Shown here: in pieces, positions 45,128-55,961 of the stretch
How the letters are laid out: every line of letters begins with the position of its first letter
Numbering within the stretch: position 1 is the first letter of the stretch
Assembly (NCBI GenBank): GCA_963854835.1
Contig: OY978530.1
Span: 29,668,695-29,732,694 of the forward strand
DNA: 64,000 nucleotides
Direction: 5' to 3'
DNA from: Megamerina dolium
Lineage: Eukaryota > Arthropoda > Insecta > Diptera > Megamerinidae
Program-made: the position numbers and the translations under genes
The notes under the pieces: generated by a model
The model's database searches: none
Told to the model about the DNA's origin: nothing
What the model saw: only the letters and a program-made list of their open reading frames with translations

Positions 45128-45132
45128 ACATC

Positions 45133-46260
45133 TCTATCTCCTCACACTCGCGTCTTTATTGTTCTCTCTTCCTTCGTCTGAAAAGACGTCTCTCTGCACT
45201 CCTTTTCTCTCTATACCGCTCCTTAACAGCTCGCGTTGCACCTGCAAGCAGGGTTCTTCTGTAAGCGGCGTCTTTCTCTGCGGTAGCGTCGCGATACTCC
45301 TGATCATACCACTCATTCCTCAGAGGCCTGTAGGAACCGATTACCTCCTCGGCAGCAGTAGTCACGGAGTAGGATATATGTGTCCACCGTACGCATGTAT
45401 CATCAAGTGGGGGAGTGTTCTGCATAAGCAGGTCCGATAGTCGAGTGGCAAATGCATCTGCTGTCTCTGGTGATCGCAGCTTACTGACGTCGAGCTTTCT
45501 CTGTGTGGGACTTCTCTTGTTATTTGCGACACATAATCGTGTGCACACCTTAGCTGCAACAAGGTAGTGATCCGAGTCGATGTTGGCACCACGGATCGAA
45601 GCATGCCTTCCGTCAATCACCACATGATCAATTTGGTTTCTTGTACGTTGTTCTGGAGACAGCCATGTCGCTTTGTGGTTGTCAAGATGCTGGAAACTGG
45701 TACCACCAATTACCATGTTTCGTGCTGCGGTGAAGTTGATCAGCCTCGTTCCTTTATCGGAGGTGTTCTGGTGGAGGCTAAATTTTCCGACAGTTGGACC
45801 AAACGTACCTTCCTTGCCCACCCTGGCATTAAAGTCGCCAAGCACGATTTTGATATCGTGGCGGGGGCAGCGGTGATAAGCTTCTTCGAGGCGCTGAAAG
45901 AAGCTCTCCTTAGTCACATTGTCCTTCTCATCCGTCGGAGTGTGGGCACATATAAGGCTGATGTTAAAGAATTTTGCCTTGATGCGGATTGTGGCCAGTC
46001 GTTCGTTCACAGGCGTGAAATGTGAGACAAGATGTCGTAGTCTCTTGCTGACCAAAAATCCACATCCTAATTCGTGCCTTTCAGCATGGCAACTGTAGTA
46101 TATATCACAGGACGCTCTGTCCCGTCCATCGCATTTCCTGGAGAGCGGTGATGTCAGCTCTGTATTTTTCGAGGACATAAACCAGCTGGATAGAGGCACC
46201 CTCCCTATAAAGGGACCGGACATTCCAGGTGCATCTCCGTAAATCGTGGTCCTTTTTTTT
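45133..46260 (-). pseudogene. RTE endonuclease region
   Basis: A frame near 46150-46250 begins RRCTWNVRSLYREGA, with LQEMRW, the first catalytic motifs of an AP-type endonuclease. After a frameshift it continues in 45156-46130: LGCGFLVSKRLRHLVSHF, NISLICAHTPTDEKDNV, KIVLGDFNARVGKEG, RTRNQIDHVVIDGRH and ANIDSDHYLVAAKV. The order of N, E, D and H motifs fits endonucleases of RTE-type LINEs. Its C-terminal side is cut at 45132 by copia and continues at 41178. Confidence 0.85.
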
Positions 46261-46270
46261 TTTTGCGGGG

Positions 46271-46823
46271 GTGATCAACAAAAGCGGTGGTCCTTATCCG
46301 AGGCATTGCTGTTTTCTTCATTCATTCCTAATGCACAACCTCTAACCGAACCTACCATATACAAATTTGCGACGATGACGAAAAAAAAATCGTTGTTCAA
46401 CGGAGTTCAATAGAATGATAATAAATGTAAGAGACAAAAAAGCACCAACCACGGTCGCCTTGCAGCGGTGCCAATTGTTTCGTATAAAATAGATAGACAT
46501 GTTCATTTCTCTCTCTCTCTCTTTCTCTCTCTCTTCCACCTTCAAATTCGTCAAAGTCATTGTGTCTTTGAACGATATACAATCATGGTCTAATTAATAC
46601 AAGTCACGTAATTACTGATTGTTGTATTCGTGATTGAGTTTTAGAAAAAAAAGTATATGACAGTTAATGACGCACTGTTTCTGAAAGTTTTAGTTCTATT
46701 TACATTTCACTCCAATTCATTGGATCATATTGTTGTTGTTATCTATTCTTTGACTACGGAGTGGAAAGTGCTAAGCGGCAAATTTAAAAAAATAATAAAC
46801 AACATTCAACCAAGCAATAGAAT
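46271..46823. other. Unassigned stretch with a CT-rich tract
   Basis: A (CT)n-like tract at about 46508-46538. No gene recognised; the two antisense ORFs here are low-complexity Arg/Glu products of the tract. Confidence 0.6.
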
Positions 46824-46955
46824 ATATGTACATATTAAAAATAAACATTTAAAACATTTTAATTTAGACAAACACAATTATATTACACGTTAAAACACAT
46901 AATAAAAAAAGTGTTGAATAAATTAAATAAAACGTTAAATGTGTTCTTTAATATA

Positions 46956-47319
46956 AAAAAAAATAAATATGTGGCACTTAAAGCCCCAAAGGGCTCATTG
47001 GCCGAGCTTCTCTTCCATTACTGTTGTGCGTCTTAAATTTTGGACAGTATTAGAATGGACCTACTTATTTTAGCCGGTTCCGAACGGCAGAACACTTGTG
47101 ACATCACTTTTTCTGAGCTTTGTCACAGAGTTCTTTTTAGAAGCTTTTTCATGGCAAGTTGTTACTGTCGGAAGAATTGCCAATTGCTTGCCGACAGGTG
47201 GGTACCGTTCGAAAGAAAAATCTTTTCGATATTAAATTTGTTATGCATCAGCCGGGTATTGAACCACGACCTACAGATCAGAAGGCAAACACACTAACCA
47301 CTGAGCTACGGCACCCACC
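46956..47319 (-). mobile_element. tRNA-derived SINE, copy B
   Basis: 364 bp, complete: tRNA-like head on the minus strand from about 47319, body, and T tail (A9 on the plus strand). Flanked by AATATA (46950-46955, 47320-47325). The 3' LTR of the host BEL element at about 49608-49616 preserves the empty site (TTTAATATACAATTG). Confidence 0.88.
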
Positions 47320-47354
47320 AATATACAATTGATAAAATCACCTCGATTTATACA

Positions 47355-47812
47355 TGGTCCTTTGAGCCTACCTTGAGGTAGCCCTATAAATACTATAAAT
47401 TCATAATTACGTACAAAATTGAATTACATTGGAGAAAGTATATCATTATAAAAGCAATACATGATAGTGTGAGGACACACAAAATCCATTATTTTTCCCC
47501 ACAATAAATTTGTGATAATTGTAAGTTACACAATTTTATATATTTTCCAATATATTTCCGTATTTCTATTACTGAAGATTAACTTAAAGTATTGTATTTT
47601 CACTAATATTCTGTAGTGTATATCGTAGTATCAAAATTTTCTCTAATTAAATATTTCTTTGTTGTTTTTCACTAAACTCTCTTGTAATTTCTCATTACAA
47701 GTGCAGAAATTCACTTTTATTCTGGCAGGTAATCAATTCCCCATTGATTTGCTTAATAATTTCAAACTAGTTCCACAGATTTTGATACACGCTGCTACGG
47801 CAAATTTCCAAA
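47355..47812 (+). other. BEL element leader
   Basis: Starts TGGTCCTTTGAGCCTACC right after the 5' LTR, the place of the primer site, though I cannot name the tRNA. No coding sequence before 47813. Confidence 0.5.
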
Positions 47813-49228
47813 ATGCCGATCTTAAAATTTTCCACAAGTAAAAGTAAAGCCGTGGAAAGTCCCAGAACTTTCAAAGCGTCTGCACTGAAAACAGCACAAA
47901 AAACTCCTCCAATGCAAAAGGAACGAATTTATGATTCGTTAATACAAAAGTTTAATTTCGAATCTGATGACCTCATTCAGTACTGCAACGACTTCAATAC
48001 AAATCCCATTGAAAGCCAGGCTGAATCTCTCCTAGAGGTCTGACGAGAGGTCAGAAGACTGTTGGTCTCGTGTAAGATCAGCTTTAGAGAATGTTTTTAT
48101 GGCTGATGACGGCGACGTATCTCAAAATTTCAAAGTCTCAGCTAGAGCAAAATTTGATCCATCTTCTGATCAATATTATACTTGCAAATCCCAAATGCAA
48201 GATTTGCTCTAGTCTTTCCACCCCGCTTTCAGACCAACTTCGGTACTTAGCCAGGAGTATCGCAAAGAACAAACAGATTTTCTCAATATCTGTCTTCAAG
48301 TTTCCACTTGCGATACAGAAATTTTCTCTGGTGGTTATAAAGAATGGATTTCATTCCGTGACGTGTTTACTGCCATCTACATAAATCACCCAAAACTCAT
48401 ACCTGCTTAAAAATTATACAACCTCCGGTATAAAACCCAAGGGAAAGCTGGTGCAATTGTCAAACGTTACTCACTATGCGACGACAATTTCGAACTTGCG
48501 TGGTATGGCTTGAAACCTCAGTTTGAAAATAAACGAATTCTCGTTGAAAATCAGTTAATGACGCTATTGAACTTTCCCACTGTTCATTCCGAAAACAGTG
48601 AGGCAATTCAAAATCTTCAATTGGCAATTAACAATTGCCTGTCCATCCTAACCTCTCAGGTTGTGACAACTGAAAACTGGGACCTCATTGTAGTATATAT
48701 CTGTCTAACAAAGTTCCCACAAGACACATTGTCGCTCTGGGAATAATTCCTCAATTCCAAAAAAGACCTCTCTGGTCACAACTGGATGAGTTCCTCACAA
48801 GCAGGTATGAAGTGCTAGAAATACTAGATTTCTTAAACCACAAGAAAGAAAATTTCAATCACATCTCTCGTGATTCCCACAAAAGTAAATCTGCGCATAA
48901 AATTCACTCTTTTGTGACAGAAATTCAAACGAAATTCGTATGCAAATTATGCAATGCTAATCTCACATTAAAATATTGCAATAATTTTAAGAAACTTTCG
49001 CTCGACCGAATTAAGTTTGTAAAACAAAATAGTCACTGCGAAAATTGCCTCGCTCACACTCACCTGATAACTAATTGTGGTAGTAAATACTCTTGTGTAA
49101 TGTCAGCAGAAGCATCACTCTATGCCTCATGTCAGCACCACGTCACATTCTCCACAATTAACACTTATAGCACATGGAATACATGGAACATTTATAGCAC
49201 AAAATTCTCTATTTGGCACTCGACATAA
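47813..49228 (+). pseudogene. gag: BEL/Pao gag, decayed
   Basis: ATG 47813 opens 76 codons (ERIYDSLIQKFNFESDDL). Later pieces in other frames: ARAKFDPSSDQYYTCKSQMQ (about 48140), GGYKEWISFRDVFTAIYINH (about 48330), PQFENKRILVENQLMTLLNF (48510-48746), then a zinc-binding region CKLCNANLTLKYC and CENCLAHTHLITNC (48812-49228). These are standard BEL/Pao gag landmarks. Protease, RT and integrase are missing. Confidence 0.8.
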
Positions 49229-49373
49229 GCCAAACTGTAAGAAACTTTTATGACGTGCCTTCCTATGGCACCACTCAAACAAATTTCCAAGGACACCTCT
49301 CCCGTCCATCATGGAAATAAATGCAAGCCCTCTTCCCAATTCCTAATGTTGCACTCGTGCAAGGGGGCCGGCA

Positions 49374-49641
49374 TGTTTAAGTCACCCTGTACTTAAACAG
49401 ATGAAGTTAGCCGTTAGGTGGCACACGTCGCATTTGTTATTGTTTGATCTGCGTCATTCTCTTCGTTGAGGCAATAATAATTATGTACTTATTAAAATGA
49501 AACACTAAAAACATTTTAATTTAGACAAACAAAATTTCATTACACGTTAAAACACATAATAAAAAAAGTGTTGCATAAATTAAATAAAACGTTAAAAGTG
49601 TTCTTTAATATACAATTGATAAAATCAACCCGATTTATACA
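49374..49641 (+). repeat. BEL 3' LTR
   Basis: 268 bp, begins TGTTTAAGT...ACTTAAACA (a 9-bp inverted pair) and ends TTTATACA. It carries the uninterrupted version of the sequence that holds the SINE in the 5' LTR. Confidence 0.78.
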
Positions 49642-49707
49642 AAAGTAAGTTAAATAAATGCAAACGCAACCTTTATACAAAAGTAGGTTAAATAAATTCA
49701 AACGCAA
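49635..49707. repeat. Tandem duplication at the BEL-Jockey joint
   Basis: TTTATACAAAAGTAAGTTAAATAAATGCAAACGCAAC-type unit of about 37 bp occurs twice, with two base differences. It mixes the BEL LTR end and the first bases of the truncated Jockey copy. Confidence 0.75.
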
Positions 49708-50622
49708 CTCAGATAAGTTGATTTCTAGAATTACAAGTCTTATAGGACCAAAGAATTTCCATGTTGTTCCTATTCGCAAAGGCCAAATTGAGGAAACGAA
49801 AGTGCAAATCTACAGCGAAACTCATTATCGCAAAGTAATTGCGGAATTTGATGCTGTAAAAAAGAATTACTACACATATCAGCTAAAAAGTAGTAAAGGC
49901 TTAATCGTAGTACTCAAAGGCGTCGAACCCAACGTTGACATTAACGAAATCAAACTTGCCCTTCAGGAAGAAGGGTTTCAAGCCAAAACAGTATTCAACA
50001 TTCTCAACAAGAGCAATATACCTCAACCGTTATATCGTATTGAGCTTCAGCCTGAAACAAAACCCCTAAAAAAGGTGAAGTACACCCCATATATAAAATT
50101 CGTAATTTATTGCATCGCAAAATCACAATCGAAGAACCCCATAAGAGAACTGGACCTGCTCAGTGCAGTAACTGCCAAGAATATGGACATACTAAGACAT
50201 ATTGTACCCTGCCAGCTGTTTGTGTGATTTGTGGAGATCTCCATAAATCAAACATATGCCCAAAATCTAAAGGCGATGCTAGCATGAAAAAATGCAGCAA
50301 TTGTGGAGGTAATCACACCGCAAATTATAGAGGTTGCCCAGTATATACAACCCTAAAGCTAAATTTCTCCGCTAGCAATCAACCTCTAAAACCAGTTGAG
50401 CAAACTCAGATAGCCAACTCAAGTAAGAGACAAAATATTGATACAACACAATTCTTCTCTGCAATCCCAAACAAGAATCAAACCAATTCATACGCTAGCG
50501 TGTTAAAACAAAACCCACACCAACAAAGCAATGTAAATAATGAGCAGAAACACTCACTGCCCACCCAACAGCCAAGTACCCTTGAACATTTGCTTCAAAC
50601 ATTAATTCAGAATATGAACTAA
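49703..50622 (+). pseudogene. Jockey ORF1, copy 2
   Basis: Pre-knuckle region and three zinc knuckles as in copy 1. It is frameshifted around 50090-50110 and ends early at TAA (50620-50622), where copy 1 has CAA. The segment LQEEGFQAKTVFNIL, deleted in copy 1, is intact here. Confidence 0.82.
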
Positions 50623-50683
50623 TTCATGAACTCAATGCAAACAATGATGCAAGAAATGATGAAAAATCAATCGATGTTACTCT

Positions 50684-52673
50684 CAAGATATGCCACTGGA
50701 ACGCCAACGGCTTAAGCCAGCACCGTTTGGAGCTAATTCAATTCCTTGAATCCAGCCAAATCGACATAATGATGATATCTGAGACCCATTTCACTGACAA
50801 AAATTGCTTCCAAATACCATATTACAAACTGTACACCACAAATCATCCGCATGGTAAGGCACGCGGAGGAACTGCCATATTGATAAAAAGCAGAATAAAA
50901 CATCATGTTCTCGAAGATTTCAGTAGCGTCTACTTGCAAGCAACATCTATATGTCTGGAAGAATACATCTCTAAGCTAGTAATATCTGCGATATACTGTC
51001 CCCCAAGATACAGTATTACCGAACAGCAATATAAAGAATTTTTCTCAACTCTTGGTAGCAAATTCTTGGTTGCTGGCGATTTCAACGCCAAACACACTCA
51101 CTGGGGCTCCCGCTTAATAACTCCAAAAGGCAGAAGACTATGTTCAATCATCACTAACCATGGCTACGATGTTATTTCAAATGGTCAACCCACATATTGG
51201 CCGACGGACAAGAGGAAAATACCCGATCTCATAGACTTTGGAGTTGCCAAAGGTTTGCAGATGGAAAATATCTCCACAGAGTGTAATTATGATCTATCAT
51301 CTGAATACTCACCCACCGTAATATCTATAAAATCACCAAGCTCCTAAGGCAATTGCGTTAGAAAGAAAATAGACTGGTTGAAACTCAAGAAATATATAAA
51401 GTCCCATCTTCCTCTAAGTAAAAAAAAAAAAAAAATAAATATGTGGCACTTAAAGCTCCAAAGGGCTCATTGGCCGAGCTCCTCTTCCATTACTGTTGTG
51501 CGTCTTAAATTTTGGACAATATTAGAAGGGACCTACTTATTTTAGCCGGTTCCGAACGGCAGAACACTTGTCACATCACTTTTTCTGAGCTTTGTCACAG
51601 AGTTCTTTAAGAAGCTTTTTCATGGCAAGTTGTTACTGTCGGAAGAATTGCCAATTGCTTGCCGACAGGTGAGTACCGTTCGAAAGAAAAATCTTATCGA
51701 TATTAAATTTGTTATGCATCAGCCGGGGATTGAACCACGACCTACAGATCAGAAGGCGAACACACTAACCACTGAGCTACGGCACCCACTTCCTCTAAGT
51801 ACTGTATTAAAAAATGGACACGATGTAGACTCAGCACTCGAAAAATGCAACCAGCTGCTCTCATAAGCTCTCATCTCAGCCACCGGCATAAGGGTATGCA
51901 AGCAATCAAACTATATCCCATACACACCAGCCGATATTGAATTGCTAGTAAGACAGAAAAGAAGACTCCGAAGACAATGGCAAGAATTCAGATCACCGAA
52001 TCTGAAAACACAGCTACAGCACTGCACTCGAAAGTTAAAGCAAGCCTTAAAATTAAAAACAACAAAGAGTTAGAAGAGCACATAGCGAAATTAACACCTG
52101 GTGAAGCGTCAGACTACTCTTTGTGCAAATCAGCAAAAAACTCAAATCGGCCAATTCTCACTGATTCCCCCATCCGTTTGAGTGACGGTAATTGGGCTAG
52201 AAGCAACTGTGAGAAGGGTTTGGCTTTCGGAAACCACCTAAAAAGTGTGTTTACACCCAATCCACCCTCTTTACAGTCCTCATTACCAAAATTAACTTCT
52301 CAACCTTGCTCAATAACGCTCAATATTAAAAAAAGGACATATTCAAAGCAATTTATAAAGATTTAAACCCAAAAAAATCACCTGGTCCAGATAAAATTAC
52401 CGGTAAAATCATAAAAGAGCTACCTCCGGCTTCAGTAATTCATCTCATGCACATTTTCAATGCTATCCTTAGTATTAAACACTATCCCAAATGCTGGAAA
52501 ACTTCAAAAATTATTATGATAACAAAACCAGGAAAAGACCCTACAAAAGTTGCATCGTACAGACCTATCAGCCTCCTGCCTCTACTCTCTAAAGTATTCG
52601 AAAAGCTACTTGTTATGAATATAACTCCATTTATTAACCTCAACCAACTGATTCCCCAACATCAGTTTGGATT
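50684..52673 (+). pseudogene. Jockey ORF2, copy 2 (endonuclease and partial RT)
   Basis: The endonuclease is open from about 50684 to 51347 ([15 protein letters not shown]), but the catalytic SSDHSP is SSEYSP and a TAA follows. After the SINE the linker and RT fingers are frameshifted (51977-52366, 52447-52680) and end at FGL where the copy is truncated. No palm active site. Confidence 0.85.
51421..51788 (-). mobile_element. tRNA-derived SINE, copy C (best-preserved insertion)
   Basis: 368 bp flanked by a perfect 13-bp target duplication CTTCCTCTAAGTA (51408-51420, 51789-51801) inside Jockey copy 2. The head is on the minus strand (GGGTGCCGTAGCTCAGTGG, GTGGTTCAATCCCCGGC). The body matches copies A and B, and the 3' end is a run of 15 T on the head strand. 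Confidence 0.93.
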
Positions 52674-52691
52674 AAATAAATTAAAAATTGG

Positions 52692-53006
52692 ATATTAAAT
52701 TAACTATAGTTAACACAATTTTATCATTCTCAGCAGCTACAGAGGAGAAGGCTATACCTTCATCAGTTTTTGATCGAAAAAGTATTAATTCATGCTTGGC
52801 ATTTAATATCACATTATTATAATCTTCAGCAAAACCCAAACGTAATCATCATTTAACTCTATGGGTGGAAAAAAATCTGCTGTTAGCTCTGAGCTTTTTC
52901 CAACAAATTCTATTGTTCTGGACATCTTAAGTACAAATAGGGTTATGATTAAATAAAATACGCTACATGTTGTTTTATAAATTTTTTTATTTATAAAATC
53001 ATACAA
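52692..53006 (-). pseudogene. Polinton capsid-type gene start (second copy)
   Basis: Minus-strand MSRTIEFVGKSSELTADFF then PPIELNDDYVWVLL, followed by the sequence identical to window positions 1-206. Gives the likely N-terminus of the protein relic at 1-800. Truncated at 52692 by the Jockey joint. Confidence 0.55.
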
Positions 53007-53870
53007 TATCGCTTTTATTTATCGATGAATTATGCTCTTTAGAGAATCCGAGCCATTTAATATAGGCTTTATCACCTATAGTTTTTAAAATTTTTTCAAT
53101 TAAATACATATCAGGGTTTTTCGTCTTCATAAGCTCATATTCATAAAACCCCCCTTTTATAGGATTTTCTTGATAGTCTTCTGTATATATGTTTTTGAAT
53201 TTACTTAATTTTAAATACTTCAGTAATCCAATTCGGTGTATACCTCTTCTCAAAAGCATGCTTATATTTACTTATTCGAACATTTGACCCCACAGTGAAT
53301 TTAAATCGATGAAAGACCTTCAAATGGTTATATACATTTTCTAGAAGATCTTTCTCATTCGACGAATTTACATTATCCAGTGCCATTTTTATCGTTCTAT
53401 GTATTTTATGATTATATTCATCAACCAATTTTTTATCATTATTAATCCATCGATATGATCCATACCCTTTAATGTTCGATTAAAGCGTATGGATTAGCCT
53501 TTAGTGGGCTAAAGGTTGAGTAATGATTAATCTTATACTCATTCATCAATTTTTTAAATTGTTTATTGAAAAATTTTTTTCGATCATCAGTTTGAAGATT
53601 TTTCGGTACTCGTCTATAATTCTCAAATATATTTTCCATAGCTTGTGCTACATGGTCAGCACTTTTTGTTTTAATACCTATTGTCCAGGCGAATTTCGAG
53701 AAAGTGTCAATAATTGTTAGAAGGAATCGATATCCACGATTTAATGCTACGTATGCATCCATTTCAATTAAATTCACCTGCCGCAAGTCATCAATACCTT
53801 TAGTAATTACTCGTCGGCGATTAAACTTTTTACGAGCTTCAACTAAATCTCGTTTACTCACTCTTTAGGT
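52999..53870 (-). pseudogene. Polinton integrase with chromodomain
   Basis: Minus strand, three overlapping frame segments. The core (53469-53861) has NLIEMDAYVALNRGYRFLL, FSKFAWTIGIK, QTDDRKKFFN and LKANPYALIEH, giving candidate catalytic Asp, Asp and Glu. 53201-53428 has the SH3-like KFTVGSNVRISKYKHAFEKR. 52999-53259 ends with a chromodomain (MYLIEKILKTIGDKAYIKWL, GFSKEHN). Frameshifts near 53465 and 53230 break it. Confidence 0.82.
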
Positions 53871-53945
53871 TATTTTTTAGATTTTTCAATATCTCATACA
53901 TTTCCATAGTCTCGCCTGGTGATAATGAAGGTTGTTAAGTACATA

Positions 53946-54124
<179 letters not shown>

Positions 54125-54345
54125 GTGTTCGAAGTCTTCAATGTTTCAATTTTAGAAATTAAAATCCTATTATCAACTTCATTTTTTTCGAGTTTTGACA
54201 TTATTTCATTGATACGTTCATCAACATATACCTTAGTGACTTCATCAGATTCTTCAACTGGTACACCGAATTTTGTTAATCGATGATTTCGAAAACTTAT
54301 ATATTTGGATGAAGCGTTTGTCTTTACACCGAAAATTTTGTTCAC
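54125..54345 (-). pseudogene. Polinton-associated protein fragment (NKIFGVKTN...)
   Basis: Minus-strand frame from 54345: [59 protein letters not shown]. The pattern 'xRLTxxGxPxExxDxVxxxYVDE' recalls tail-fibre-like or minor structural proteins of Polintons; function not known to me. It runs out into the (TA)n tract. Confidence 0.45.
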
Positions 54346-54394
54346 ACCTCGACGTAACTCCCCCTTATTAATACTCTCAGAATAACGACCAAAC

Positions 54395-54709
54395 TTATCT
54401 ATCTAATTGCTTTTGCTGCTTTAAAAGTGAAATATTTGATATTAATTGTGTAGATGATGATGATTTTTCCAATGTTGATGGCATACTACCATGAGTAGTA
54501 TCGACAAGAGTGTCACCAAACATTTTTGAATAAAAAACATCATCAGTAGTGGTGCTAGTATTATTACGACTATGTGATGATACTCTCTTTGGTGTGCTGG
54601 TAGTAATTTTAGTTTTCTCATACGGTAAAGGCTTTTCAGATTTAAATAGTTTCCGATCACCTTTATATGGAGTATATTTATCTTTGTAATCCTTTAATAT
54701 TCGATTCAT
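54395..54709 (-). pseudogene. Polinton-associated Ser/Thr/Lys-rich fragment
   Basis: 104 codons: MNRILKDYKDKYTPYKGDRK, then a Ser/Thr-rich stretch. It directly precedes the NKIFGVKTN fragment on the minus strand, probably the same original gene or its neighbour. No family recognised. Confidence 0.35.
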
Positions 54710-54937
54710 TAGTGTTTAATGTGCGAGCTTTATCAATCAAAGCTTTCAGAGGTGTTGTTATAGGATGAAAAGTTTTTCCAATTGATTTTCCGTATCAACT
54801 AAACCCAACTTGATACTTTTCACCTTTTGTTTTAGCGAATTTTGCGCCTTAACAATTTCACCATTTTTGGATCGACTTTCCGCAACATATCTGCATGCGA
54901 GTATAGAATTATCTTAAATGATTCTATATATTCGATC

Positions 54938-55846
<909 letters not shown>

Positions 55847-55961
55847 CTAATATTTGATAAATAGCAGCATTCTTTTGCACGCAAGTTGCAAAAGAACACT
55901 GACTTATTTGCCGAACTGCAAGCAAAGCAACAATAAACATAAACGACATCGTCTATTTTAG

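Larger units (their letters stand above)
38750..46270 (-). mobile_element. RTE-clade LINE, split by a solo LTR and a copia element
   Basis: Minus-strand element. The endonuclease is at 45133-46260, RT at 39742-41178, and the C-terminus plus 3' tail of (TAAG)n at 38750-38967. A short tandem-repeat tail and one endonuclease-RT frame fit the RTE clade. Insertions: copia at 41184-45127 (TSD ACATC) and a solo LTR at 38972-39741 (TSD CGTG). The coding frame is broken by frameshifts and by a deletion across the RT active site. Confidence 0.85.
46824..49641 (+). mobile_element. BEL/Pao-type LTR retrotransposon lacking pol, with a SINE in its 5' LTR
   Basis: The 3' LTR 49374-49641 (TGTTTAAGT...TTTATACA) follows the polypurine stretch GCAAGGGGGCC. 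The 5' LTR is truncated at its start and spans about 46824-47354, split by the SINE 46956-47319. Only gag remains between; pol is absent from about 49230 on. The LTR halves flanking the SINE match the 3' LTR (TTTTAATTTAGACAAACA, ATACAATTGATAAAATC). Confidence 0.8.
49700..52673 (+). mobile_element. Jockey-clade LINE, copy 2 (truncated at both ends)
   Basis: Begins within ORF1 (AACGCAACTCAGATAAG, equal to about 25335 of copy 1) and breaks off within RT at 52673, where Polinton sequence follows. It contains the SINE 51421-51788. Compared with copy 1 it keeps the 19-bp ORF1 segment but lacks about 30 bp around the ORF1 stop and ORF2 start. Confidence 0.9.

Noticed and set aside
45567..46025. ORFs on the plus strand opposite the RTE endonuclease (also 43359-43859 opposite copia)
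   Set aside because: They are antisense to clearly recognisable element genes and have no motifs of their own.
51716..51788. Possible tRNA genes at the A/B-box sequences (also near 18790-18858, 47250-47319, 55089-55139)
   Set aside because: The same SINE body follows the head in every complete copy, the heads lack a good cloverleaf, and they sit inside transposable-element insertions with target duplications.
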